Positions 42,989-51,890 of a stretch of 64,000 bases of DNA are shown in pieces. The stretch covers positions 3,100,001-3,164,000 of the forward strand of contig NZ_JASE01000005.1 in NCBI RefSeq assembly GCF_000622325.1, read 5' to 3'. This DNA is from Sulfitobacter geojensis. GTDB lineage: Bacteria; Pseudomonadota; Alphaproteobacteria; Rhodobacterales; Rhodobacteraceae. The notes below the pieces were generated by a model. It searched no databases. It was not told the DNA's origin and saw only the letters and a list, made by a program, of their open reading frames with translations. The position numbers and the translations under genes are program-made. Numbering within the stretch: position 1 is the first letter of the stretch; each line of letters starts with the position of its first letter.

Positions 42989-43636
42989 TCATTCCCAATC
43001 AACATCAAAGCGGGAAACGACGTCGGCAATCTGGCCCGGCGTCAGACACGCCCGCTCCAGATGGCGCGTCATAAACGCCAGCTTTGCAGTTTCTTCAAGT
43101 TCTTCCATCGCATAGACCGCCGCTTCGAGGTCCTTGCCGGCAACGACGGGCCCATGATTGGCCAAAAGAACCGCAGATCGGCGTCCGGCAAGCCCGCGCA
43201 CAGCGTCCCCCATTGCCGGATCGCCCGGTAAGAAAAACGGCAATAACTGCACCTTGCCAAGCCGCATGATCGCGTAAGGGGTCAGCGGCGGAAGTACGTT
43301 ATCGGGATCGGTATCAGCCAACATCGACAGGGCGACGGCATGTGTTGAATGCAAATGCACCACAGCGCCCGTGGTCTGTCGCGTGTCATAAAATGCGCTG
43401 TGCAACGGGATCTCTTTGGTCGGTTTGTCGCCTGACAAATGTCCAAGATCGGCATCAAGATGCGAGATGTTTGCCGGGTCGAGGAACCCCATCGAACTGC
43501 CCGTGGGCGTAATCAGAAAGGTGCCGTCAGATAAGCGCGCCGATATATTGCCGGAGCTGCCCGGCGTCAGACCGCGATCAAACAGTGACTTGGCAAATCG
43601 TGTGATTTCTTCGCGCAGGCGGGCTTGCTCGCTCAT
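42989..43636 (-). CDS. otnC: class II aldolase-type decarboxylase, probably 3-oxo-tetronate 4-phosphate decarboxylase OtnC
   Basis: Probably converts 3-oxo-tetronate 4-phosphate to dihydroxyacetone phosphate and CO2. 215 residues of the class II aldolase/adducin family: GSSGNISARL, the catalytic Glu region TKEIPLHSAFY, zinc ligands in VHLHSTHAV, and NHGPVVAG. ATG 43636 overlaps the stop of the adjoining otnK gene, and that pairing is the main reason for choosing this name over a fuculose- or ribulose-phosphate aldolase. Confidence 0.85.
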   Translation of the reverse strand: MSEQARLREEITRFAKSLFDRGLTPGSSGNISARLSDGTFLITPTGSSMGFLDPANISHLDADLGHLSGDKPTKEIPLHSAFYDTRQTTGAVVHLHSTHAVALSMLADTDPDNVLPPLTPYAIMRLGKVQLLPFFLPGDPAMGDAVRGLAGRRSAVLLANHGPVVAGKDLEAAVYAMEELEETAKLAFMTRHLERACLTPGQIADVVSRFDVDWE

Positions 43637-44859
43637 AATTCTGACATCCGTTGAAGGGCGTGGGCAAAGAAATCAGCAGCACCAAAGTTGCCGGACTTGA
43701 GGGCCACGGCCATCTGGTGATTGTCCGCCTTGAGCATCGGCACACCCGCAGCAAGCCGCGGGCCCACGCTAAAGGCCGAACACCCAAGCCCCGCGACAAC
43801 AGCGCCTGACGTCTCCCCCCCTGCCACAACCAGACGCACCAGTCCGCGCGCGGCAAGGGCGCGGGTCAAATCGGTAAAAAACCCTTCGATGGCATGGGCA
43901 AGCCTGTCGCGGCCATATTTCTGTTGCGCGGCTTTCACGCTTGCCGGATCGGCAGAGGAATAGATCAAGGGCGCAGTGTCCTTTGCCAGTGCCCAGTCTG
44001 CCGTTTCGTCCACATCGATACGATCCGCCATGATGTCTTCTGGTGTGATCTCCAGACTCGGCGCGACCCTGGCGTAAGCGGCGACTTGTCCGCGCGTTGC
44101 CGTGCTGCATGAGCCCGATAGGACCACACCCGCGCCGGTCGTCGGCTGCCAATCGGGTGTTGCGGGGACAGCACCGAAATTCGCCGGCAGGCCGATGGCG
44201 ATGCCGGAGCCGCCGACCAGCAACTTGCGGCTGCGGGCGGCTTGGGCAATGGCGCGCAGATCATCGTCGCGTATGGCATCCACGATGACCATTGCAGGCG
44301 TGCGCGGCATAGCAGCGACAATGGCATCTCCCCCGCCAAAAACAATATCCGTCGCGATATGCGATACCGGCCACGCCGTTTGGGCCGCCAGAACCGTGCG
44401 AAGATCGGCGTCGGTCATCGGTGTCAGCGGGTGGTCTTGCATGCCCGATTCATTCAGCAATTTATCACCGACAAATAGATGCCCCTGATAGACGGACCGC
44501 CCGCTTTCAGGAAATGCCGGACAGACAATCACCTGCGCTTCGCCCAGATGGGCTGCCAAAGCCTCTGCGACAGGACCGATATTGCCCTGTGCAGTCGAGT
44601 CAAAGGTAGAGCACACCTTGAAAATAATCTGGGTACAGCCCTGCGCCGTAAGCCAGTCGCAAGCCGCTAGCGATTGCGCGACGGCGTCACCGGCAGAAAT
44701 GGTGCGCGACTTGAGCGAAACGACCCCGGCCTCGACTTCGGGCAGCGCCGGTGTTGACGGCGTGCCGACATATTGGACACAGGACATGCCGCCCTCGGCC
44801 AGCGTCAGCGCAATATCAGAAGCGCCTGTAAAATCATCCGCGATCACACCCAGTTTCAT
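43633..44859 (-). CDS. otnK: 3-oxo-tetronate kinase OtnK (four-carbon acid sugar kinase family)
   Basis: Phosphorylates 3-oxo-tetronate with ATP. 408 residues with the SBD N-terminal domain (LGVIADDFTGASDIA, IFKVCSTFDSTAQGNIG) and the nucleotide-binding C-terminal domain (VVAGGETSGAVV, GPRLAAGVPML). ATG 44859 makes an ATGA overlap with the upstream MBL gene and has GGAG upstream; a GTG 9 bases earlier is less likely. It is operon-linked to otnC and a TRAP transporter. Confidence 0.88.
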   Translation of the reverse strand: MKLGVIADDFTGASDIALTLAEGGMSCVQYVGTPSTPALPEVEAGVVSLKSRTISAGDAVAQSLAACDWLTAQGCTQIIFKVCSTFDSTAQGNIGPVAEALAAHLGEAQVIVCPAFPESGRSVYQGHLFVGDKLLNESGMQDHPLTPMTDADLRTVLAAQTAWPVSHIATDIVFGGGDAIVAAMPRTPAMVIVDAIRDDDLRAIAQAARSRKLLVGGSGIAIGLPANFGAVPATPDWQPTTGAGVVLSGSCSTATRGQVAAYARVAPSLEITPEDIMADRIDVDETADWALAKDTAPLIYSSADPASVKAAQQKYGRDRLAHAIEGFFTDLTRALAARGLVRLVVAGGETSGAVVAGLGCSAFSVGPRLAAGVPMLKADNHQMAVALKSGNFGAADFFAHALQRMSEL

Positions 44860-45653
44860 GAAAGGCACTCCGTTATCGGACCGGTATCAAGGCGCCAAAT
44901 GTGATCCGCAACGCCTTGGGCAAAGAACTGGGTGACCAGCGGATCATGCCCCGGCACAATCAGTTCATGACGCGAGGCAAGGCGCGCAAGCGTATCAAAA
45001 CCGTTCAACATATCCTCAAGATCCACAACAATGGGAAAAGGTTTTCGATCGGTCAGGTTTTCGTAAAAATGCGCCGCGTCAGAGGCCAGCACCATCCAGC
45101 CCGACATCGTGCGCACCCGCACCGCTTGCAACCCGCGCGAATGGCCGCCGATGCGGTGAACCGTCACCCCGTCCGCCACCTGCGCATCACCGTCGTGAAA
45201 AATCACCTGACCGGAGTATAACCGGTGCAGCGCTTCGCAAATATGCCCCGCACTGAAGGGCATGCGCAGGGTGTCATGACACATGCACGGACCTGTGGCA
45301 TAGGCCATTTCCGCCGCTTGCATATGCAGTTTTGCGTTGGGAAAAAGATGCAAACCGCCGGCATGATCATAGTGCAGATGCGTGACGATGATCTGGGTGA
45401 TATCCTCCGGCGCGATCCCGAAAGGCAGCAGCGATGCGACCGGGTTCATACGAATGGGACGTCCGCGCTCCGCGGCCTCCGCATCGTCATACCCGGTATC
45501 GACCAGAATGACCTCGGCCCCCCGTTTCAGAACCCACATGAAATAATCCATCGGATGCGGCGCATCATGGTTATCATCGAACATGAAACTATCCGCCCGG
45601 GTGCGCGCATTGCGGTCCGCGTATTTAACGGCGTGCACTTCCCAGTCGCTCAT
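44856..45653 (-). CDS. MBL-fold lactonase-like hydrolase (AHL-lactonase family)
   Basis: 265 residues with THLHYDHAGGLH (dinuclear metal site), IGGHSRGLQ, LASDAAHFYENL (Asp ligand) and VPGHDPLV (last His), as in the AiiA/AttM group. Homologues open homoserine lactones, but operon position among four-carbon sugar-acid genes suggests a sugar-acid lactone such as threono- or erythrono-lactone. Overlaps both neighbours by 4 bases. A quorum-quenching role cannot be excluded. Confidence 0.8.
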   Translation of the reverse strand: MSDWEVHAVKYADRNARTRADSFMFDDNHDAPHPMDYFMWVLKRGAEVILVDTGYDDAEAAERGRPIRMNPVASLLPFGIAPEDITQIIVTHLHYDHAGGLHLFPNAKLHMQAAEMAYATGPCMCHDTLRMPFSAGHICEALHRLYSGQVIFHDGDAQVADGVTVHRIGGHSRGLQAVRVRTMSGWMVLASDAAHFYENLTDRKPFPIVVDLEDMLNGFDTLARLASRHELIVPGHDPLVTQFFAQGVADHIWRLDTGPITECLS

Positions 45654-45940
45654 TGTGCGACCTCCGCAAATGTCCTGACGTCTTTGGTCACAATCATCTT
45701 TGCAACAGCGCTGTCGAAGGTTTTGAAATGCGCTGCGGACAGATGAAGATCGAAAGCGGCGCGGTCGGTGTACAGTTCATACAGGAACACTTCACCGGCG
45801 CGCAGCGGGTCGGTTGCCACATCGAATTGCTGACACCCTTCTTCCAGCTCCAGCGACTGCCTGGCATTGGCAAGCATCAGCGGCATGAATTCGGGCATCG
45901 CTTCCGGCTTGATTTCGAAACTCACGACAACGGCGTACAT
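45650..45940 (-). CDS. antibiotic-biosynthesis-monooxygenase (ABM) domain protein
   Basis: 96 residues, a single dimeric ferredoxin-like ABM fold (VVSFEIKPEAMPEFMP, CQQFDVATDP, FLYELYTDRAAFDLHL). These proteins range from small monooxygenases to structural or aldose-type isomerases such as LsrG. GGGGAA precedes ATG 45940; the stop overlaps the lactonase-like gene start. It could act on an oxo-acid intermediate of this pathway, since the usual isomerase OtnI is absent, but that is speculation. Confidence 0.82.
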   Translation of the reverse strand: MYAVVVSFEIKPEAMPEFMPLMLANARQSLELEEGCQQFDVATDPLRAGEVFLYELYTDRAAFDLHLSAAHFKTFDSAVAKMIVTKDVRTFAEVAQ

Positions 45941-45949
45941 AAAATTCCC

Positions 45950-47236
45950 CTAACGAAACAGGTCCACCATCGTCATCGAGACGGCGGGCACATAGGTGAC
46001 AAGCAACAAAGCACAGAGCGCTGCAATGTAAAGCGGTGCCATGGCGCGCGCGATGGCGAGCACCCCGTCACCGGAAATACGCGCCGCGACATAAAGTGTG
46101 GCCCCGACAGGCGGCGTGAACAATCCGACGGCCACGTTGCAGGTCATGATCACGCCCAAATGCACGGGGTCTACACCAAAGGTCTGCGCAGTGGGCAGGA
46201 ACAACGGTGCCGTCAGCAGAATTGCAGGCACCGGATCAAGCACAAGACCAAGAACCAGCATCACGATGTTGACCAGCAGCAGGAAAACCCACGGGCTGCT
46301 CGACAGCTCCTGAACAAACGCCACAAGGATTTGCGGCAATTGTTCCAGCGTGATCATCCAGCCCAGAACCGTTGTCGCGCCGATCACGACCATCACGACA
46401 GCGGAGGTGACAAAGGCGTCGATCATCAGGCCCGGCAGGTCGCGCAAACTGAAGTCGCGGTAGATCACGATGGTCACGAATAACCCGTAAACCACGGCAA
46501 GGGCGGCAGCTTCGGTAGGTGTGACCCAGCCTGTGAAAATACCGCCGAGAATCAAAACAGGCATGAACAGTGCCGGTGCCGTACCGACAAACGACCGCCA
46601 CAGCTCGCCTTTGCTGGTGGTCCGCCCGCCGGGATCACAGCCCGTGGACTTGCCGACATAGTAACACACGCCCATAAAAAAGAGGCCAAAGATCACGCCC
46701 GGGATCATGCCGGCTAGGAACAGATCGGCAACCGACACGTTGCCGACAAAGCCATAAATCAGCATCGGAATGGAGGGCGGAATAATAATCCCGATGGTGC
46801 CCGCAGCAGCGACCAGACCGGCGGCGAAAGGACGGTGGTAGCCCTCTTTCGCCATGTTCTTGATCATCACCGATCCGATTGCCGCAGAGTCGGCGATGGC
46901 GGACCCAGATATCCCGCCAAAAATCATCGACGCCCCGACAACGACCATGCCCAGCCCCCCCGGCATGAACCCGAAGGCCGCGCGCGCAAACCCGATGATC
47001 CGCAGCCCGACGCCGCCACGCGACATCAACTCACCCGCGACGATGAACAACGGTATGGCAAGGAAATGGTTTGGCTCTACCCCGCCGATAAAGTTCAGAT
47101 AAACAGCCTGAAGCGGATACCCTGACAGATCGAACACAAAAATCGGCAGGATCGCAGTCAGCAGAATTGCCCAGACCAGCGGGACACCAAGGAAGACGGT
47201 AATCAGAAAAACCGCAACAATAAAAAGCAAGATCAT
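45950..47236 (-). CDS. dctM: TRAP transporter large membrane subunit
   Basis: 428 residues, about 12-13 membrane segments, DctM type (IPLFIVAGELMSRGGVG, GISGSAIADSAAIGSVMI, TPTEAAALAVVYGL). Sodium-driven uptake of an organic acid with the DctQ and DctP partners encoded upstream. ATG 47236 overlaps the dctQ stop by 4 bases. The sugar-acid genes around it suggest a tetronate-type substrate. Confidence 0.93.
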   Translation of the reverse strand: MILLFIVAVFLITVFLGVPLVWAILLTAILPIFVFDLSGYPLQAVYLNFIGGVEPNHFLAIPLFIVAGELMSRGGVGLRIIGFARAAFGFMPGGLGMVVVGASMIFGGISGSAIADSAAIGSVMIKNMAKEGYHRPFAAGLVAAAGTIGIIIPPSIPMLIYGFVGNVSVADLFLAGMIPGVIFGLFFMGVCYYVGKSTGCDPGGRTTSKGELWRSFVGTAPALFMPVLILGGIFTGWVTPTEAAALAVVYGLFVTIVIYRDFSLRDLPGLMIDAFVTSAVVMVVIGATTVLGWMITLEQLPQILVAFVQELSSSPWVFLLLVNIVMLVLGLVLDPVPAILLTAPLFLPTAQTFGVDPVHLGVIMTCNVAVGLFTPPVGATLYVAARISGDGVLAIARAMAPLYIAALCALLLVTYVPAVSMTMVDLFR

Positions 47237-47760
47237 AGCGGCGCATCCAAATCAGAATCTGTTTTTGCCCAATCGGCGGGACGACGCAGATCCCCGACAA
47301 GATTGAAAACGTGAAACACCAGCGCCAGGGACATCCCCACCGGCAAGGAGGCATAGAGCAACCCGACAGGCCAATAGAGCACAGTGGTTTTCTGCGCCCA
47401 GCTGTGACCGGCGATCGAAACGCCGTACCAGATCAACGAACAGAGGAGCGCCAAAATGATAAGATCAATCACCAGCGCCAGTCCGCGCTGTGCGATGCGG
47501 GGAACAAGGTTTTCGACAATTTCAGTCACCCGCATGTGCGCGCCGCGCGCCATGGCGGCCGCGGCCCCCAGAAATGTCGTCCACAACAACAAAAAGGCTG
47601 TCACCTCAAGTGACCACGCCAGATCGAAACCCGCAGCACCGCGCAGCAAGGCATTTGTGAACACCAGCGTCACAATGCACAGCCCCCCCAGCGCCAGAAA
47701 ACTGTCGATCAAAGTGCTAAGCATGCGCAATGCGAGCGGATAATGCGGCCTGTAATCCAT
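47233..47760 (-). CDS. dctQ: TRAP transporter small membrane subunit
   Basis: 175 residues, four membrane segments with the DctQ-type core SLEVTAFLLLWTTFLGAAAA (E before V and W-T-F-L-G-A). It pairs with the large subunit, whose gene overlaps its stop. The binding-protein gene ends 73 bases upstream. Confidence 0.9.
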   Translation of the reverse strand: MDYRPHYPLALRMLSTLIDSFLALGGLCIVTLVFTNALLRGAAGFDLAWSLEVTAFLLLWTTFLGAAAAMARGAHMRVTEIVENLVPRIAQRGLALVIDLIILALLCSLIWYGVSIAGHSWAQKTTVLYWPVGLLYASLPVGMSLALVFHVFNLVGDLRRPADWAKTDSDLDAPL

Positions 47761-47833
47761 GACGGCGCCCCTGTGTCCTGAAAGATGGCCGGAGACCTGC
47801 CTTGGCCCCCGGATTTGTCGTCAAAGGCAGCCC

Positions 47834-48838
47834 TTACTTGGACGGCATTTTTTCACGAATAGCAGCAGCATCCGCGAGGATTTTGTCGACTTCCTCGGCT
47901 CCATAGACGCCGCGCGCCTTGTCATAGACACTGGCCACCGCATCGCGGAACGGACCGATTTCAGGCACAGAAACTTTCGCGCCGGCTGCCTTCATTTCCT
48001 CGATCTGGCTGTCGACAGAGTTTTTCACCAGATCACGGCTGAACGCAGCGGCATCATTGGCAGCTTTTCTCACCGCTTCCTGATCTTCGGGCGAAAACTT
48101 GGCCCAGGTCGCTTCGGACACGGTCAGCGGCAGTGGGCTGTAAACATGACGTGTCAGTGTGACGTTTGGTGCCACCTCGTAAAAGCGCAGTGATTTGATT
48201 GTATCGACCGGATTTTCCTGACCGTTCACAGTGCCTTGCTGGATGGCAAGGTAGACGTCGGTGATCGGCATGACGACGGTTTGGAACCCGATGGCTTCCA
48301 TGCTCCAACGGATCATATCGTTGGGATAGACCCGCATTTTCATAGATTGCGCATCGGTAGGCGAAGCCAAGGGGCTGCTGGTGGTAAAGGAGCGGAAACC
48401 GGCTTCCCACGTGGACAGCACGCGGAAACCGACGTCGGGGAGCTTATCAAACTCGCCCTGCAACCATGCGGAATTGTCGTACAGCTCCCAACCCTGCTCA
48501 TAGGTATCCACGAGAAACGGCATCGCGGTCAGGTTCAATGATGCGAGATGCGTCGCGTATGACCCTGTTGCAGAAACGGTAAAGTCAACGCCGCCAAGGA
48601 TCAGCTGTTCAATCGCTTTTGGATCATTGGCAAGTTGTCCCGCAGGAAAGATGCGGATGTCGTAGCGGCCATCGGTGTATTCCTTGACCTTCTCCGCAAA
48701 CACCTCTGCGGCGGCCTGACGTGACCCACCGGGGTTATCTGTGTGGCTAAACCTCAAAACGGTTTGTGCGAATGCCCCCGTCCCCATGACGGCGGCGATA
48801 GCTGTCGCAGCAGCCAATTTAAACAACGAAACTCTCAT
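47834..48838 (-). CDS. dctP: TRAP transporter periplasmic binding protein
   Basis: 334 residues with a signal peptide (ATAIAAVMGTGAFA, cleavage before QTVL). DctP fold: RFSHTDNPGGSRQAA, the conserved carboxylate-binding Arg in SMKMRVYPN, and the Asn/Asp segment TVNGQENPVDTI. ATG 48838 has GGGAGG upstream and is preferred to the start 18 bases earlier. Divergent from the dehydrogenase operon. Substrate inferred from neighbours to be a four-carbon sugar acid. Confidence 0.9.
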   Translation of the reverse strand: MRVSLFKLAAATAIAAVMGTGAFAQTVLRFSHTDNPGGSRQAAAEVFAEKVKEYTDGRYDIRIFPAGQLANDPKAIEQLILGGVDFTVSATGSYATHLASLNLTAMPFLVDTYEQGWELYDNSAWLQGEFDKLPDVGFRVLSTWEAGFRSFTTSSPLASPTDAQSMKMRVYPNDMIRWSMEAIGFQTVVMPITDVYLAIQQGTVNGQENPVDTIKSLRFYEVAPNVTLTRHVYSPLPLTVSEATWAKFSPEDQEAVRKAANDAAAFSRDLVKNSVDSQIEEMKAAGAKVSVPEIGPFRDAVASVYDKARGVYGAEEVDKILADAAAIREKMPSK

Positions 48839-48868
48839 AATGTCCTCCCAAAGCATTGTGTTTAGTTA

Positions 48869-48898
48869 TTGCATTTTTTTACGTATGCATTAATTAAT
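48869..48898. promoter_or_regulatory. possible GntR-family operator region
   Basis: In the divergent promoter between dctP and the dehydrogenase operon, TTGCAT (48869-48874) and ATGCAT (48885-48890) face each other and a perfect palindrome ATTAATTAAT (48889-48898) follows. The GntR regulator at 51.1 kb would be the natural binder. The sequence is AT-rich, so chance is a real alternative. Confidence 0.25.
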
Positions 48899-48964
48899 CC
48901 ATTGTCAACGCTCACTTGCAAGTAGGGTGACACACATGAACTGCGCCAGAGGTCTAGGAACGCT

Positions 48965-50053
48965 ATGAAACATCAATTCGATATCGCGGTATTTGAAGGC
49001 GACGGCATCGGCCCCGAAATTATGGAGCCTACGGTGAAGATCCTCGCCGAGATGGCGACGGCAGGGGAATACGCCCTTAACTTTAACGTCGTTCCGGCAG
49101 GTGCGGCGCATTATGCCGCAACAGGCGAATCCCTGCCCGAATCGTCGATGGATGCGGCGCGCAATTCCGACGCGATCCTGCTTTCGGCGATGGGCCTTCC
49201 CAGTGTGCGCTATGAGGACGGAACAGAAATATCGCCCCAAATCGACCTGCGCAAAGCGCTCACCCTTTTTGCAGGTGTCCGTCCCGTGCGCATTTTCCCC
49301 GGTCAAAAAACGCCCCTGAACATGCCTGACGGCAAAGAAGTCGATTTCGTCCTGATCCGCGAAAGCACCGAAGGCTTGTTCCATACGCAGGGCAAAGGCG
49401 AAGTGACCCAGGACGAAGCCCGCGAAACACTGCTCATCACTCGCGACATCTCGGAAAAGCTGTTCCGCTTTACTTTCGGGCTCGCGAAAGAACGCAAACA
49501 GCAAGGGCGAGGGCCCGGTCGCGTGACCTGTGTCGACAAGGCCAATGTATTTCGCTCGTTCGCCTTCTTTCGCGAAATCTTCGACGCCGAGGCCAAGAAA
49601 CACCCTGACCTGACGGCCGATCATGCCTATGTAGATGCGACCGCGTTATGGTTTGTTCTGAAGCCATGGGATTTTGACGTGCTGGTGACGGAGAACATGT
49701 TTGGCGACATCCTGTCAGATCTTGGTGCGGGCCTGATGGGCGGTTTGGGGGTGGCACCCTCTGCTGACATCGGGCTTGAACATGCGGTTTTTCAGCCCTG
49801 CCACGGATCGGCGCCGGATATTGCCGGTCAAGGTATCGCCAACCCGCTTGCGATGATCCTGTCCGGTGCGATGATGCTGGATTGGCTAGGGGTGCGCCAT
49901 GACAATCCGAAGTTGGTGAAAGACGGCACACGCCTGCGCGAAGCGGTCGAGGCAGTGATCGGCAAGGGTAAGGTTTTGACCGGTGATCTTGGCGGCACCG
50001 CCGGCACGCAGGACGCCGCAAATGCCGTTGTGGACATGTTGGGCCAATCATGA
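48965..50053 (+). CDS. isocitrate/isopropylmalate-family beta-decarboxylating dehydrogenase
   Basis: 362 residues. FEGDGIGPEIM, the substrate-phosphate/carboxylate loop RESTEGLF, GRVTCVDKANVFR, VTENMFGDILSDLGAGLMG and HGSAPDIAG are the family's hydride-transfer and metal-site motifs. The RESTEG loop is closer to tartrate/D-malate dehydrogenases than to LeuB. In this cluster it may oxidise a tetronate or a related hydroxy acid; such enzymes can also decarboxylate. It is divergent from the TRAP operon and overlaps the next gene by 4 bases. Confidence 0.85.
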   Translation: MKHQFDIAVFEGDGIGPEIMEPTVKILAEMATAGEYALNFNVVPAGAAHYAATGESLPESSMDAARNSDAILLSAMGLPSVRYEDGTEISPQIDLRKALTLFAGVRPVRIFPGQKTPLNMPDGKEVDFVLIRESTEGLFHTQGKGEVTQDEARETLLITRDISEKLFRFTFGLAKERKQQGRGPGRVTCVDKANVFRSFAFFREIFDAEAKKHPDLTADHAYVDATALWFVLKPWDFDVLVTENMFGDILSDLGAGLMGGLGVAPSADIGLEHAVFQPCHGSAPDIAGQGIANPLAMILSGAMMLDWLGVRHDNPKLVKDGTRLREAVEAVIGKGKVLTGDLGGTAGTQDAANAVVDMLGQS

Positions 50054-51072
50054 GCGCAACCGCCCCCCTGCGGGTCGCCTGCCTTGGGGCCGGTTACTTT
50101 AGCCGGTTTCACTTTGACGCATGGGCGCGGATCCAAGAGGTGACATTGATTGGTGCGGCAGATCACAATCTGGATGCCGCAGCCGCTACCGGCTTGCCCG
50201 CCTTTCGCGATTTGAAGGCGATGCTAGACGCCGCGACACCGGATATCTTGGACATCATCCTGCCGCCGCCAAACCATGCAGAGGCCATCCGCACCGCAAT
50301 CGACAAAGGCGTCAAGACGATCATCTGCCAAAAGCCGTTTTGCCGCGACCTGACCGAGGCGACGGAAATGGCCGATGCCGCAGACGCGGCGGGTGTCACG
50401 CTGCTTATCCACGAAAACTTTCGCTTCATGCCGTGGTATCGCGCCATCAAACAGTCGATAGATGACGGCCGGATCGGGCGCGTTTTGCAAGCCACCTTTC
50501 GCCTGCGCCCCGGCGACGGGCAAGGGCAACACGCCTATCTGGACCGCCAACCCTACTTCAGGACCATGCCGGAATTGCTGATCCATGAAACCGGCGTGCA
50601 CTGGATCGACACTTTTCGCTATCTGTTCGGCAACCCCACATCGGTTTACGCCGACCTGCGCCAGATCAACCCTGTGCTGGCGGGAGAGGACGCGGGGTTT
50701 GTCCTGTTTGACCATCCCGACGGGGTACGCACCCTGTTTGACGGCAACAGGTTGCTGGATCACAGCGCCGACAACCAACGCCGCACAATGGGCGAAGCCC
50801 TTGTCGAGGGCACACAGGGCACGCTGAGCGTTATGGGAGATGGCAGCGTCCTGCACCGGGCCTTTGGAGAGCAAAACCTGACCACGATCCTGCCCGCGGA
50901 CAGGTGGGACGGGTTCGGCGGCGATTGCGTATGCGCGTTGCAAAACCACGTCGTATCCGGGCTCTTGCACGGCACGCAATTCGCAAATACTGCAAAAGAC
51001 TATCTAAATGTGATAGCTGTGCGTGACGCAATCTACCGTTCCGCGAAAGCCGGACAAAAAATGAGGGTCTGA
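50050..51072 (+). CDS. Gfo/Idh/MocA-family oxidoreductase
   Basis: 340 residues: N-terminal Rossmann fold (VACLGAGYFSRFH), cofactor motif ICQKPFCRDLTEA (EKP-like, here Q-K-P) and the C-terminal substrate domain with HETGVHWIDTFRYLFG, where the catalytic His is expected. It oxidises or epimerises a sugar or sugar acid with NAD(P). Start overlaps the upstream dehydrogenase stop (ATGA). Probably supplies the 3-oxo acid for OtnK, in parallel with or instead of its neighbour. Confidence 0.87.
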   Translation: MSATAPLRVACLGAGYFSRFHFDAWARIQEVTLIGAADHNLDAAAATGLPAFRDLKAMLDAATPDILDIILPPPNHAEAIRTAIDKGVKTIICQKPFCRDLTEATEMADAADAAGVTLLIHENFRFMPWYRAIKQSIDDGRIGRVLQATFRLRPGDGQGQHAYLDRQPYFRTMPELLIHETGVHWIDTFRYLFGNPTSVYADLRQINPVLAGEDAGFVLFDHPDGVRTLFDGNRLLDHSADNQRRTMGEALVEGTQGTLSVMGDGSVLHRAFGEQNLTTILPADRWDGFGGDCVCALQNHVVSGLLHGTQFANTAKDYLNVIAVRDAIYRSAKAGQKMRV

Positions 51073-51078
51073 AACGCG

Positions 51079-51753
51079 ATGGATGGAACCGCCAAAGTAC
51101 TGTCGAACACCCAGCGGGCGGTCGAGGAACTAAGGGCGCTCATCTTCTCGGGTGAACTCGGTGCCGGAACCGATCATCTGGAAAGCGAACTGGCCGATCG
51201 TCTTGGCATGTCGCGCACCCCCATCCGTGAGGCGGCGCTGATACTTGAAGCACAGGGGCTGGTCGAAATGCGGCCGCGAAAGGGGTTACGGGTTTTGTCG
51301 CTGTCGCCTGCGGACATGCGCGATGTCTATGAGGTGTTGACCGAACTGGAAAGTCTCGCCGCAGAGAACGCCGCACGCTGTGGATATTCGGAAGCCGACC
51401 TTGCCGTGCTGGCACAGGCCATCGATGATATGGACCGCGCATTGGCGGGCGAGGACATGAAATCATGGGCCGCGGCGGACGATCTTTTTCATGCAGAATT
51501 GGTACGTCTGGGCAAAAACAGCCGCGTCGAAGCGATCGCGAAGATGATGGTTGATCAAGTGCGCCGCGCCCGTGCCCTAACCCTGCATATGCGCCCTGCC
51601 CCTACCAAATCCAATTCCGATCATCGTGGTGTGTTTGAAGCGATCCGCGTTGGCGACCCTGTCAAAGCGCGCCGCATTCACTATGCCCACCGCACCCACG
51701 CCAAAGAAATGCTTTTGGGCTTTTTGGAGAAATTCCGCCTTCTTCATCTGTGA
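51079..51753 (+). CDS. GntR-family (FCD) transcriptional regulator
   Basis: 224 residues: winged helix (AVEELRALIFSGELGAGTDH, MSRTPIREAALILEAQGLV) and an FCD effector domain with the His/Asp metal ligands of the family (DDLFHAELVRLGKN, SDHRGVFEAIR). It closes the dehydrogenase operon, 6 bases after the oxidoreductase, and most likely controls both arms of the sugar-acid cluster. Confidence 0.9.
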   Translation: MDGTAKVLSNTQRAVEELRALIFSGELGAGTDHLESELADRLGMSRTPIREAALILEAQGLVEMRPRKGLRVLSLSPADMRDVYEVLTELESLAAENAARCGYSEADLAVLAQAIDDMDRALAGEDMKSWAAADDLFHAELVRLGKNSRVEAIAKMMVDQVRRARALTLHMRPAPTKSNSDHRGVFEAIRVGDPVKARRIHYAHRTHAKEMLLGFLEKFRLLHL

Positions 51754-51890
51754 CCGGCAATCCATTCAAATCCTGACATTACCGGCGGCGCATTTGGTTG
51801 GCATTTCCCTGCATGGTTGCTGCCCCTGCACCGTTCTGTGCAGAGACCGGCCTCGCGTCACAAGCTGTTGCTGCTGCGAATTCAAAACCG

